From G965195345 sp965277775 (GTDB taxonomy: Bacteria > Pseudomonadota > Gammaproteobacteria > CAKMZV01): a DNA stretch of 64,000 nucleotides. The stretch covers positions 1 to 64,000 of the forward strand of contig OZ255843.1 in assembly GCA_965277775.1 (NCBI GenBank), written 5' to 3'. Below the pieces are notes generated by a model. That model was not told where the DNA came from. It searched no databases and saw only the letters and a program-made list of their open reading frames with translations. Every line of letters begins with the position of its first letter. Within the stretch, counting starts at the first letter, position 1. Positions 52,201 through 60,062 of this stretch are shown in pieces. The translations under genes were made by a program, and so were the position numbers.

Positions 52201-53102
52201 TGCAATGCTTTGACAATGACATCAACATTATGGGTAATCATGCCTATGTAGTCGCCAGCAGGTTGACCGCTTAGATCAAGCGAGTCGGAGAACAATTTAC
52301 CGCCAATATTGATGTGATGATGTTCCGCGGCCAAACCCTGTTGTAAGGATTGCATGAATTTAGGCGAGATGGTTGATTCTAAAAAGATGGCTTTGACGCG
52401 ATTTTTAATGATCTTTTGTTTTAATCTCTGAATGTCCTTTAAGCCAAATTCACTCACTGTGCTGATGCCTTGCAGTGCATCGACTTTGATTTTGTAACGC
52501 CGACCAAAATAAGCAAAGGCATCGTGTGCTGTAATCAACAGCTTCTGGTCATCTGGAATTTGAGCAATCTTTACTATATTTCGTTCGTGCAACTGACTCA
52601 ATTGTCTTTGATAGATCAGCCCCATCTTGTTCAAATCAGCCGCTCGATCAGGAAATAAAGAACCCATCTCCTTGATTAAATTCAAGATGCCTTTGTGCCA
52701 TATAACTGGATCCATCCAGATGTGTGGATCGGGCAAATGACCTTCGTGGTAGAGCAATTCAGATTTTGCAATGCCATCGCTAAAATTGATGATCTTTTTG
52801 GAATGCTGTAACTTCTCAAAAATTTCTTGCATGCGGCCTTCTAAATGCAAGCCGTTATAAATGATTAAATCCGCTTCTAATAGTCGTTTGATGTCACCTT
52901 GCGTTGGACGATATAGATGTGGATCAACGCCAGCCGCCATCAAGGTGGTGACCTGAACGTCATCGCCAACGAGGTTTTTGACTGTATCGGCCAGTATGTT
53001 TGTGGTCACTGTAATATTAAGTGCTTTAGCAACAACTGGGCTGGATAAGCACAAAGAAATTAATATTAACTTGAATAAATGTTTAAGTGCGGTTAAAATC
53101 AT
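52197..53102 (-). CDS. mntA: Metal ABC transporter substrate-binding protein (TroA/MntA type)
   Basis: This 301-residue periplasmic protein captures the metal ion. It has a signal peptide (residues 1-26, cleavage near VAKA) and a cluster A-I metal site: His in AAGVDPHLYRPT, His in NGLHLEGRM, His in ITAHDAFAYFGRRY, plus an acidic C-terminal ligand. The absence of the His-rich loop of ZnuA and the DtxR-family regulator next door favour manganese, with iron or zinc also possible. It is the first gene of the importer set, 30 bp from the divergent regulator gene. A 19-bp palindrome covers its start codon. Confidence 0.9.
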   Translation of the reverse strand: MILTALKHLFKLILISLCLSSPVVAKALNITVTTNILADTVKNLVGDDVQVTTLMAAGVDPHLYRPTQGDIKRLLEADLIIYNGLHLEGRMQEIFEKLQHSKKIINFSDGIAKSELLYHEGHLPDPHIWMDPVIWHKGILNLIKEMGSLFPDRAADLNKMGLIYQRQLSQLHERNIVKIAQIPDDQKLLITAHDAFAYFGRRYKIKVDALQGISTVSEFGLKDIQRLKQKIIKNRVKAIFLESTISPKFMQSLQQGLAAEHHHINIGGKLFSDSLDLSGQPAGDYIGMITHNVDVIVKALQ

Positions 53103-53110
53103 GTTTTAAC
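53092..53110. promoter_or_regulatory. Palindrome, candidate operator of the metal regulator
   Basis: GTTAAAA (53092-53098) and TTTTAAC (53104-53110) form a perfect 7-bp inverted repeat with a 5-bp spacer. It overlaps the start codon of the binding-protein gene and lies 22 bp before the regulator gene. A dimeric DtxR/MntR repressor would fit. No promoter pair is clear in the 30-bp gap. Confidence 0.5.
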
Positions 53111-53132
53111 ATTATAAGATACAAATCAAAGT

Positions 53133-53807
53133 ATGTCAAAAAAAAATCAAAGTGTTATTCAGGATTATCTAAAAACCATTTATAAAATCCATGTGGAATC
53201 CAATGTGCCTGTTTCCACCAGTCAAGTGGCCAGAAAACTCAATGTCACTGTGGCTGCCGTGACGCTCATGATCAAAAAACTGGCGAATCAAGGCTACGTC
53301 AACCATAAGCCCTATCATGGCTTTACTTTGTCTGACAAGGGACAACGCATTGCCATTATGACCTTACGTAGGCACCGTATTATTGAACAATATTTGGTGG
53401 AAAAATTAAATTTGGGTTGGGACGAAGTTGATCAGGAGGCTGAAACACTCGAGCACAGCGTCTCTGATAAAGTGATTGAGCAAATGTGGCTTAAATTAGG
53501 CAAACCAAAAACAGACCCGCACGGCTCACCCATACCTGACAGTGAAGGCGCCATTTTGGAAGATTGTGCGGCAAAGCCTCTGGGTGATTGGCCGGTACGC
53601 AAGAAACTGCAAGTGGTCAGAATCAAGAATAAGTCGCCAAAAGAATTGCGTTATTTAAAAAGTATTGGTTTAATCATCGGAAGCGAGTGTTGTATTCTCG
53701 ATAAAACGCCATTTAATCGCTCCATTGTGGTTGAAACTTCGGTCAAATTCTTTGCTTTGGATGAGAGTTTCAGTCAATCGATTTATGGTATCGAAATAAA
53801 CCCCTGA
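53133..53807 (+). CDS. mntR: DtxR/MntR family metal-dependent repressor
   Basis: This 224-residue regulator has an N-terminal winged helix (residues 5-65, with VPVSTSQVARKLNVTVAAVTLMIKKLANQGYV), a metal-binding dimer domain (RHRIIEQYLVEKLNLGWDEVDQEAETLEHSVS with the Glu/His ligands, then DPHGSPIP), and a C-terminal SH3-like/FeoA domain from about 150. The third domain makes it the IdeR/TroR-like three-domain type. It would repress the divergent metal importer when metal is plentiful. Start ATG at 53133. Confidence 0.92.
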   Translation: MSKKNQSVIQDYLKTIYKIHVESNVPVSTSQVARKLNVTVAAVTLMIKKLANQGYVNHKPYHGFTLSDKGQRIAIMTLRRHRIIEQYLVEKLNLGWDEVDQEAETLEHSVSDKVIEQMWLKLGKPKTDPHGSPIPDSEGAILEDCAAKPLGDWPVRKKLQVVRIKNKSPKELRYLKSIGLIIGSECCILDKTPFNRSIVVETSVKFFALDESFSQSIYGIEINP

Positions 53808-53919
53808 ACTGGATGTGGTTTTGACGATAGAATTAGAGGTCATAACTGCGGGTTAAACACGCTTATTGCGTTTATCTGTTGCGAATACATCGGAATGAAC
53901 CTATGAACAGGAGATCACA

Positions 53920-54789
53920 TTGACCATTGAATCCATATTGGGTGCCGGTCTGGGCCTGCGCCAAGAATTATTAAGACCCTTACAAGAACATATGCCAGAG
54001 GGCATCGGTTTCCTTGAGGTTGCGCCAGAAAATTGGATGAACGTTGGCGGGGCACTCGGTAAAAGTTTTCGCTATTTTACAGAACGTTATCCTTTTGTTT
54101 GTCATGGTTTGTCCATGTCCTTAGGCGGACCAAACCCTTTGGATGAAAAATTCATTGCAGATGTCGGTCGATTTTTGGATAAACATGATGTCGCTTTCTT
54201 CAGTGAGCATTTAAGTTTCTGTACAGACAATGCCCATTTGTATGATCTCATGCCCATCCCCTTTACCGAAGAGGCTGCGCACCATGTGGCTCAACGTGTG
54301 CGTCGGGCACAAGAAATTCTTGGCCGGCAAATTGCCATAGAAAATGTTTCCTATTATGCAGCGCCTGGTCAAAAGCTCAAGGAGATTGACTTCATCAACA
54401 AAGTTTTGGATGAAGCCGATTGTCAGATGTTGTTGGATGTGAATAACATTTATGTTAATTCGGTCAATCATTCTTACGACGCCAAAGAATTTTTGTACGG
54501 CATCAATGGCGATCGCGTTGCTTATATTCACGTTGCAGGTCATTACCAAGAAGCGGAGGATTTAATCGTTGACACGCATGGTGCCGATGTTATTGATCCT
54601 GTATGGGCATTATTGGAAGCGGCTTATGAAAAATTTGGTATCCATCCAACTTTATTGGAGCGGGACTTCAACATACCCGAAGTTGACTATTTAATGAAAG
54701 AAGTCGCGATCATCAACGACTTGCAAAACAAATATCTTGGACGAGCGCCCTATGAAACAGAAAACCGACTATTTACAGCACCAGTATAA
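53920..54789 (+). CDS. hvfB: MNIO (DUF692) multinuclear iron oxidase, BufB/HvfB type
   Basis: MNIO enzymes modify cysteines of a ribosomal peptide; in bufferin/HvfA systems Cys residues become thiooxazoles or oxazolone-thioamides that bind copper. The 289-residue protein shows the metal ligands of the TIM barrel: HGLSMSLGG, FFSEHLSF, IENVSYY, LLDVNNIYVN, HVAGH, DTHG and LERDFN. The start is the TTG at 53920, preceded by AGGAG (53909-53913) with good spacing. The next gene overlaps its 3' end, and the peptide precursor lies two genes downstream. The enzyme group is clear; the exact product is inferred from the precursor motif. Confidence 0.9.
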   Translation: MTIESILGAGLGLRQELLRPLQEHMPEGIGFLEVAPENWMNVGGALGKSFRYFTERYPFVCHGLSMSLGGPNPLDEKFIADVGRFLDKHDVAFFSEHLSFCTDNAHLYDLMPIPFTEEAAHHVAQRVRRAQEILGRQIAIENVSYYAAPGQKLKEIDFINKVLDEADCQMLLDVNNIYVNSVNHSYDAKEFLYGINGDRVAYIHVAGHYQEAEDLIVDTHGADVIDPVWALLEAAYEKFGIHPTLLERDFNIPEVDYLMKEVAIINDLQNKYLGRAPYETENRLFTAPV

Positions 54790-55525
54790 CTTTGCTGCTC
54801 ATATAAGAGATCCCTCAAACAATCCAGCCCCCGCCAATATTGAAGATAGGCGGATGGGCATTTATCGAGATCTGTTTTTTAACAATCAAGTCGGCTTTAT
54901 GCTCAATACCTTTCCTGTGATGAGCGAGATCTTAGGCGAAGATCGTATTCGGTCATTGGTGCGTGAGTTTTTTTCAACCTATCCAAATCATTCACCATAC
55001 TTTAGAGAGATCCCTCTATGCTTTCTAAAGTTCTTTGAAGCGCGTAAAAACGATACGGGTTATCCTTTTATTAAGGAATTGGCGCGCTATGAATGGTTGG
55101 AATTGCATCTGATGGTGCATCCTGATCCCGAATTGGGTGAATATCTGATTACCAAAGACGAGGATAAACTGCTCAACAACGCTATTCAAGTGAACCCCTT
55201 GTATTATGTTGAGCATTATAAATACCCTGTTCAGCATGCCACTCAAGAAAATGCCCGGGAATTGATGGAACGGGAAACCTTTTTAATTGTGTTTAGAGAT
55301 GCAACCGATCGGGTTAGATTTATTGAAGTGAACGCGTTTACAGCGATCTTCTGGGAAATCTTAAAGTCCAATCCTGGCATCACCGTACGGTCCGCACTTG
55401 AAGCCTTAGCCGAAGCAAATACAACCTCAGTTGAGCAACTAATTCAACAAATACTGCCGATAATTTATAAGGGTATGAGGGATGGCCTCATTTATGGCGT
55501 ATTAACTGACGATAGCATGCATTAA
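54752..55525 (+). CDS. hvfC: DUF2063 partner protein, BufC/HvfC type
   Basis: This 257-residue protein belongs to the DUF2063 family ('putative DNA-binding domain', a historical name). In bufferin/HvfABC loci it delivers the precursor peptide to the MNIO enzyme and forms a heterodimer with it. Recognisable features are the N-terminal QHQYNFAAHIRDP, RMGIYRDLFFNNQVGFMLNTFPV and PYFREIP segments, with a winged C-terminal part. The start ATG at 54752 lies 38 nt inside the MNIO gene; an alternative in-frame start at 54737 adds five residues. Confidence 0.88.
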   Translation: MKQKTDYLQHQYNFAAHIRDPSNNPAPANIEDRRMGIYRDLFFNNQVGFMLNTFPVMSEILGEDRIRSLVREFFSTYPNHSPYFREIPLCFLKFFEARKNDTGYPFIKELARYEWLELHLMVHPDPELGEYLITKDEDKLLNNAIQVNPLYYVEHYKYPVQHATQENARELMERETFLIVFRDATDRVRFIEVNAFTAIFWEILKSNPGITVRSALEALAEANTTSVEQLIQQILPIIYKGMRDGLIYGVLTDDSMH

Positions 55526-55597
55526 TGGGCATTTTTTTTATACAATCAACTCAATAAACTATTTTTCGAGATTTATAAACACTTGGAGGTGTTAGAC

Positions 55598-55867
55598 ATG
55601 AAAAAAACAGCAGTAATTTCCTCTCTATTAATGGCGGGTTCTTCTCTGGCAACAATGGCAGTGGCTGAACAAGCAACTTTTCAAATGACCGAACTTTCTT
55701 CAGGCTATAAAGTAGCCATGGGCGAAGGCAAATGCGGAGAAGGCAAATGCGGCGGCGAGAAAAAATCGAGCGAAGGTAAATGCGGTGAAGGCAAATGCGG
55801 CGGCGAGAAAAAATCGAGCGAAGGCAAATGCGGTGAAGGCAAATGCGGCGGCGAGAAAAAAACGGAC
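55598..55867 (+). CDS. hvfA: Bufferin/HvfA-type RiPP precursor with six EGKCG motifs
   Basis: This 90-residue protein is the substrate peptide of the MNIO/DUF2063 pair. Residues 1-23 form a Sec signal peptide (cleavage after AVA), unusual for most RiPPs but typical of bufferins. The core has three 16-residue repeats, each EGKCGEGKCGGEKK plus SS or TD, at residues 43-90; the six cysteines sit at 46, 51, 62, 67, 78 and 83. Modified peptides of this kind bind copper and protect the periplasm. The ATG at 55598 follows GGAGG (55585-55589). The stop codon is TAA at 55868-55870, and a strong terminator follows. Confidence 0.92.
55724..55867 (+). repeat. Three 48-bp tandem repeats encoding the modified core
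   Basis: Units 55724-55771, 55772-55819 and 55820-55867 are nearly identical in DNA; the last differs in its final two codons. Each encodes two EGKCG motifs, so a change in unit number would change the cysteine count by two without breaking the frame. Confidence 0.9.
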
Positions 55868-55907
55868 TAATCAATACCAGATTTATAATCTATTGATTAG
55901 TTTGATG

Positions 55908-55937
55908 AAAAGCACCTCCTCAAGAGGTGCTTTTTTT
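55908..55937 (+). terminator. Intrinsic terminator after the RiPP precursor
   Basis: Stem AGCACCTC (55911-55918) / GAGGTGCT (55924-55931), extended by A/T pairs, 5-nt loop CTCAA, then a run of T to 55937. Confidence 0.9.
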
Positions 55938-56074
55938 ATTTATACATAGGATTTCACTTATAATAACGGCTAATCTATTCTTGATCTGAATCTGTGCTCA
56001 TTTTGTTTCGATGTCATTATCGGATCATCTTAATGAACCATCAGATTGATTCAGTAAACAATTTAGGGATTAGT

Positions 56075-57571
56075 ATGATTGATATTATTAGTAGCTATAC
56101 TTACGTCGCTTTAGATGTCCTTACAAAATTATTCATATTTTGCATCGGATTAGGCATTCTATTTATCGCTGTGGTTTTCGTACGCGACGTGACTCAGACC
56201 AAACAGGCCATCCGCAGAAATTATCCCGTCGTTGCCCACTTTCGCTACTTTTTTGAATCCTTAGGCAAGTTTTTCCGACAATACTTTTTTTCGATGGATC
56301 GTGAGGAGATGCCTTTCAATCGAGCCCAAAGAACTTGGGTCTATCAAGCGTCAAAAAACATTGACACCACACAAGCATTCGGTTCGACCAGAAACATCAC
56401 AGAAGAAAACGCCCTCCTTTTTGTCAACAGCCCTTACCCTTCATTGAATCCACATAGGCGGGCAGAGCCGATCATTATCGGTGAGAAATACTGCGACAAA
56501 CCCTACAAAGCCCGTTCTGTATTTAACATTTCTGGCATGAGTTATGGTGCCTTGTCCAAACCGGCGGTATTGGCATTGTCAAAAGGCGCTAAAATGGGCA
56601 GATGCTGGCAAAACACGGGCGAAGGCGGCCTCTCTCCCTACCATTTGGAAGGTGGCGCTGATTTGGTTTTTCAAATTGGTACGGCCAAATATGGTTGCCG
56701 AGATGACGACGGTAGCTTGAGTGATCAAAAACTCAAAAAATTAGCGGCCCACGAACAGGTCAGAATGTTTGAAATCAAACTCAGTCAAGGCGCAAAACCA
56801 GGCAAAGGCGGCATCCTGCCCGCCATTAAAGTGACCCAAGAGATTTCAGAAATCAGAGGCATTCCCATCCACACCGATTCTCTCAGTCCAAATCGCCATC
56901 TGGACATCCACTGTGTTGATGATCTCCTAGACATGATCGTACGCATACGTAAGGTGACCAGCAAACCGGTTGGTTTTAAAACGGTCATTGGCGACGATGC
57001 TTGGATTCGTGAGGTGTTAGACAAAATCAATGAAAGAGGGCCTGAATCTGCCCCCGATTTTATTACCATAGACAGCGCCGATGGTGGCACGGGCGCTGCA
57101 CCACTTAGTTTGATCGACTACGTGGGCATGCCCATATCAGACTCTCTGCCTATGGTCGTAGACATCTTGAATGAAGCCGGATTAAGAGATCGAATCAAAG
57201 TGGTTTGTTCAGGCAAGATGATCAACCCAGCCGAAGCGACATGGGCGCTATGTGTGGGCGCCGATTTTGTCGTTTCTGCTCGAGGCTTTATGTTTGCATT
57301 AGGTTGCATTCAAGCGCTACATTGCAATAGAAACACTTGCCCAACAGGCATTACAACGCATAAAGCGCACCTTCAACGCGGCTTGGTCCCGAAAGAGAAG
57401 GCAGAACGAGTGGCGCATTATCTTAAAAACATGATTCATGAAATGGAAGTGATTGCACATTCTTGTGGCATAGATGATTTGAGAGATTTAGAACGGCATC
57501 ATTGTCGCATTGTGCAGTCCAATGGTCGTTCGATAAGATTAGATAAGCTCTTGGGAGCAAAAGTCGGTTAA
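56075..57571 (+). CDS. FMN-binding glutamate synthase family protein (membrane anchored)
   Basis: This protein of about 498 residues has an N-terminal membrane helix (residues 10-35) followed by a glutamate synthase-type FMN/iron-sulphur barrel: NISGMSYGALSKPAVLALSKGA, NTGEGGLSPYH, PGKGGILPAIKVTQEI, DSADGGTGAAPL and the cysteine segment CNRNTCPTGITTH. It resembles the stand-alone FMN-binding GltB-domain proteins, whose reaction is mostly unknown; it lacks the amidotransferase domain of true glutamate synthase. Starts: ATG 56075 with AGGG upstream (chosen) or ATG 56033. It lies between the RiPP genes and a DoxX gene, so a link with that system is possible. Confidence 0.85.
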   Translation: MIDIISSYTYVALDVLTKLFIFCIGLGILFIAVVFVRDVTQTKQAIRRNYPVVAHFRYFFESLGKFFRQYFFSMDREEMPFNRAQRTWVYQASKNIDTTQAFGSTRNITEENALLFVNSPYPSLNPHRRAEPIIIGEKYCDKPYKARSVFNISGMSYGALSKPAVLALSKGAKMGRCWQNTGEGGLSPYHLEGGADLVFQIGTAKYGCRDDDGSLSDQKLKKLAAHEQVRMFEIKLSQGAKPGKGGILPAIKVTQEISEIRGIPIHTDSLSPNRHLDIHCVDDLLDMIVRIRKVTSKPVGFKTVIGDDAWIREVLDKINERGPESAPDFITIDSADGGTGAAPLSLIDYVGMPISDSLPMVVDILNEAGLRDRIKVVCSGKMINPAEATWALCVGADFVVSARGFMFALGCIQALHCNRNTCPTGITTHKAHLQRGLVPKEKAERVAHYLKNMIHEMEVIAHSCGIDDLRDLERHHCRIVQSNGRSIRLDKLLGAKVG

Positions 57572-57597
57572 AGTTAATTTTTAATAAGGAGAATGTG

Positions 57598-58185
57598 ATG
57601 AATTTTTTTATAGGTCTGCAAAGTCTGATGGATAAAACCAAATTTTTCGAATTTATAGCACCTTTGTGCTTAAGACTGTATTTGGCACCTGTATTTTGGT
57701 TTGCTGGCACTCATAAATTATCAGGATTTGATGGTGTGGTTGAGTGGTTTGGCAATCCTGACTGGGGATTGGGCTTACCCTTTCCTTGGTTCATGGCGGT
57801 TATGGCCACAGCAACTGAAATTATCGGTGCCATTTTATTAGTCATTGGTTTGGGTACTCGATGGATCTCGATTCCTTTGATGGCCACCATGCTTGTCGCC
57901 ATATTTTCCGTTCATCTGTCTAAGGGTTGGCAAGCAATTTTAGATCCAATGTCACCATGGGCACCTGAACATGCAGCCGATGGCATTGAGCGACTTTCCC
58001 GTGCCAGAGACATTTTGCGTGAACACGGCAATTATGACTGGTTAACTGGACATGGCAATTTTGTCATCTCGAATAACGGTGTTGAATGGGCTGTGACTTA
58101 CTTGCTCATGCTACTTGCGATATTTTTCATGGGCGCAGGCAATCTAAGTATTGATAGGCTATTGCGCAGCATATTCATGAAATAA
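57598..58185 (+). CDS. DoxX family membrane protein (HvfD/BufD-like position)
   Basis: This 195-residue protein has four membrane helices (about residues 22-42, 62-85, 87-107 and 160-180) and the DoxX-family segments LRLYLAPVFWFAGTHKL and GLGTRWISIPLMATMLVAI. Many bufferin/HvfABC loci contain a DoxX protein, and its place here, one gene after the precursor, fits that pattern. A loop of about 50 residues between helices 3 and 4 is longer than in minimal DoxX proteins. The ATG at 57598 has AAGGAG at 57586-57591; a GTG one codon earlier is also in frame. Confidence 0.82.
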   Translation: MNFFIGLQSLMDKTKFFEFIAPLCLRLYLAPVFWFAGTHKLSGFDGVVEWFGNPDWGLGLPFPWFMAVMATATEIIGAILLVIGLGTRWISIPLMATMLVAIFSVHLSKGWQAILDPMSPWAPEHAADGIERLSRARDILREHGNYDWLTGHGNFVISNNGVEWAVTYLLMLLAIFFMGAGNLSIDRLLRSIFMK

Positions 58186-58205
58186 TTGCTAAACGCACAA
58201 TCAGC

Positions 58206-58721
58206 ATGAACAATAACAGCGCGAATAGATTATTGCGCCATTTCGACACAGTGCCTGATTTTCCTGAGAAGGGCATCTTGTTTCAAGATTTTTCCAGACT
58301 GCTCCGCGAACATTTGTCAGAATGTGTTGATGCAATGGTGGATTGTTATCCCAAAGAAACGTGGGCAGATATTGACTATCTATTAGGCATTGAATCGCGC
58401 GGTTTCATCTTAGCGACCGCCTTGGCAACGCATTTGAACAAAGGACTGGTATTGGCTCGTAAAGCGGGTAAATTACCCAATGTTTCAGGCCATGAAAGCT
58501 ATGACCTTGAATATGGCACAGCAACCTTGGAAATGCAATCAGGAACGGGTAATGTCATGCTCGTAGATGATGTTTTGGCAACTGGGGGGACGTTGAGTGC
58601 CGCCTATAAATTATGCCAAAAAGTTGGTTATCAACCGCTTGGGGCACTGGTGCTTATGGATCTAAATCTAAGCAAGCCGGCAACATTTATTGATCGCTAT
58701 AAGGCGGTTATTGAACTTTAA
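58206..58721 (+). CDS. apt: Adenine phosphoribosyltransferase
   Basis: Apt converts adenine and PRPP to AMP (purine salvage). The 171-residue protein shows FPEKGILFQDFS at the N terminus, GIESRGFILATALA, LARKAGKLPN and the PRPP motif VMLVDDVLATGGTLSAA near residue 119. Two genes downstream, the MTA/SAH nucleosidase releases adenine, which Apt can recover, so this small gene group makes biochemical sense. Start ATG at 58206, 20 nt after the DoxX gene. Confidence 0.95.
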   Translation: MNNNSANRLLRHFDTVPDFPEKGILFQDFSRLLREHLSECVDAMVDCYPKETWADIDYLLGIESRGFILATALATHLNKGLVLARKAGKLPNVSGHESYDLEYGTATLEMQSGTGNVMLVDDVLATGGTLSAAYKLCQKVGYQPLGALVLMDLNLSKPATFIDRYKAVIEL

Positions 58722-58741
58722 CGCAAAAATAGGACAAAATT

Positions 58742-59263
58742 ATGCCATTGTTGGACAGTTTTAAGGTCGATCACACTAAGATGCAAGCGCCTGCCGTGCG
58801 TTTGGCAAAATCCATGCATTCGGCAAAAGGCGAACCGATCAGTGTTTATGATCTGCGCTTCACCAGACCCAACCAAAAAATGTTGTCGATTTTGGGCATT
58901 CATACATTAGAGCATCTGTTTGCTAATTTTATGCGGGTGCATTTGAATGGCACCGCTTGTGAAATCATTGATTTGTCACCCATGGGCTGTAGAACAGGGT
59001 TCTATATGAGCATACTTGGCAATCCTTCAGAATCACAAGTGATAGAGGCTTGGATGGCCGCAATGAAAGATGTTTTGAAAGTTGAGAAACAAGAAGACAT
59101 CCCTGAATTGAATGTTTATCAATGCGGCTCTTATAAAATGCATTCCCTTGATGATGCTAAAAAAATCGCTCAAGAAGTGATCGATCAAGGCATTGGCGTG
59201 AATGATAATCAAGCGTTGGCTTTGAGTGATGAACAACTGCGTGAATTAGGTAATAGTATATAA
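58742..59263 (+). CDS. luxS: S-ribosylhomocysteine lyase (AI-2 synthase)
   Basis: LuxS splits S-ribosylhomocysteine to homocysteine and DPD, the precursor of the AI-2 signal. The 173-residue protein has the metal-binding HTLEHLFANFMR (two His), the catalytic Cys in MGCRTGFYM near residue 84 and the third ligand Cys in VYQCGSYKMHSL near 126. It is complete and lies directly before the nucleosidase gene that makes its substrate; the two are separated by no bases. Confidence 0.97.
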   Translation: MPLLDSFKVDHTKMQAPAVRLAKSMHSAKGEPISVYDLRFTRPNQKMLSILGIHTLEHLFANFMRVHLNGTACEIIDLSPMGCRTGFYMSILGNPSESQVIEAWMAAMKDVLKVEKQEDIPELNVYQCGSYKMHSLDDAKKIAQEVIDQGIGVNDNQALALSDEQLRELGNSI

Positions 59264-59950
59264 ATGACCATTGCGATTATTGCTGCATTAGAAGAAGAAA
59301 CCGCTTATTTTTTACAAAAATTAGAACAGCCCGAAACTTTTAAAATCCATGGTCAGCCTTGTTCCAAAGGGCTTTTGAATAAACAGCCCGTTGTGATTGC
59401 CTTAAGTGGCATAGGCAAAGTAAATACCGCTGCTATGACAGCGACATTAATTGAACGGTTTTCACCCACTTGCATCATCAATTCAGGATGTGCAGGCGGG
59501 GTCAAGCCGTCGGTGAAAATAGGAGATGTGGTTATTGGCACCGATTTAATACAACATGATTTTGATTTGAGCGTGTTTGGTCATGACATAGGTAAAGTAC
59601 CAAATGTCGGCAAATCTATTGCTTCAGATCCTAAGGTGGTGTCGATTTTGGCCAGCCAAGCACGAAACGTTTTTAATACGCACCTTGGTACCATTGCATC
59701 AGGCGATCAATTTATGACCGACAATGAACGCTTACCAGCCTTAGGGTCGGAAATATATGCGGTTGAGATGGAAGGGGCGGCTATTGCCCAAGTGGCTTTT
59801 TTAAATGACACGCCTTTTGCGGTCATTCGTGCTATTTCTGATCGCGCAGATTCTAAGGCCACCATTGATTTTCCGCAGTTTGTTGCGACAGTGAGCATTA
59901 AATCGGCCCGTGTGATTGAAGCGACAATTTCTGATTTATCGAGCATATAG
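59264..59950 (+). CDS. mtnN: 5'-methylthioadenosine/S-adenosylhomocysteine nucleosidase
   Basis: MtnN (Pfs) removes adenine from methylthioadenosine and S-adenosylhomocysteine, feeding LuxS. The 228-residue protein begins with IAIIAALEEE (catalytic Glu), has SGIGKVNTA, INSGCAGGV, YAVEMEGAAIAQVA with the substrate-binding Glu, and AISDRADSKA with the catalytic Asp. The start ATG at 59264 follows the luxS stop directly. Confidence 0.97.
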   Translation: MTIAIIAALEEETAYFLQKLEQPETFKIHGQPCSKGLLNKQPVVIALSGIGKVNTAAMTATLIERFSPTCIINSGCAGGVKPSVKIGDVVIGTDLIQHDFDLSVFGHDIGKVPNVGKSIASDPKVVSILASQARNVFNTHLGTIASGDQFMTDNERLPALGSEIYAVEMEGAAIAQVAFLNDTPFAVIRAISDRADSKATIDFPQFVATVSIKSARVIEATISDLSSI

Positions 59951-60010
59951 TCAACAGATTTAATAAAATATAGCGTATATAAATTTTAAATAGAATTTTA
60001 GGCGTAAAAA

Positions 60011-60028
60011 CCTTAACAGAATTTAAGG
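60011..60028. promoter_or_regulatory. Palindrome upstream of the O-antigen ligase gene
   Basis: CCTTAA (60011-60016) / TTAAGG (60023-60028), 6-nt centre, 35 bp before the ATG at 60063. AT-rich flanks and no T-run. Possible operator or leader hairpin. Confidence 0.3.
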
Positions 60029-60062
60029 AAACCCAAACAACAGTTAGGTATAAGGATATAAA

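Noticed and set aside
55551..55874. Minus-strand frame with repeated RRRICLHRI units
   Set aside because: It is the reverse reading of the 48-bp repeats of the RiPP precursor; the periodicity is inherited from the real gene.
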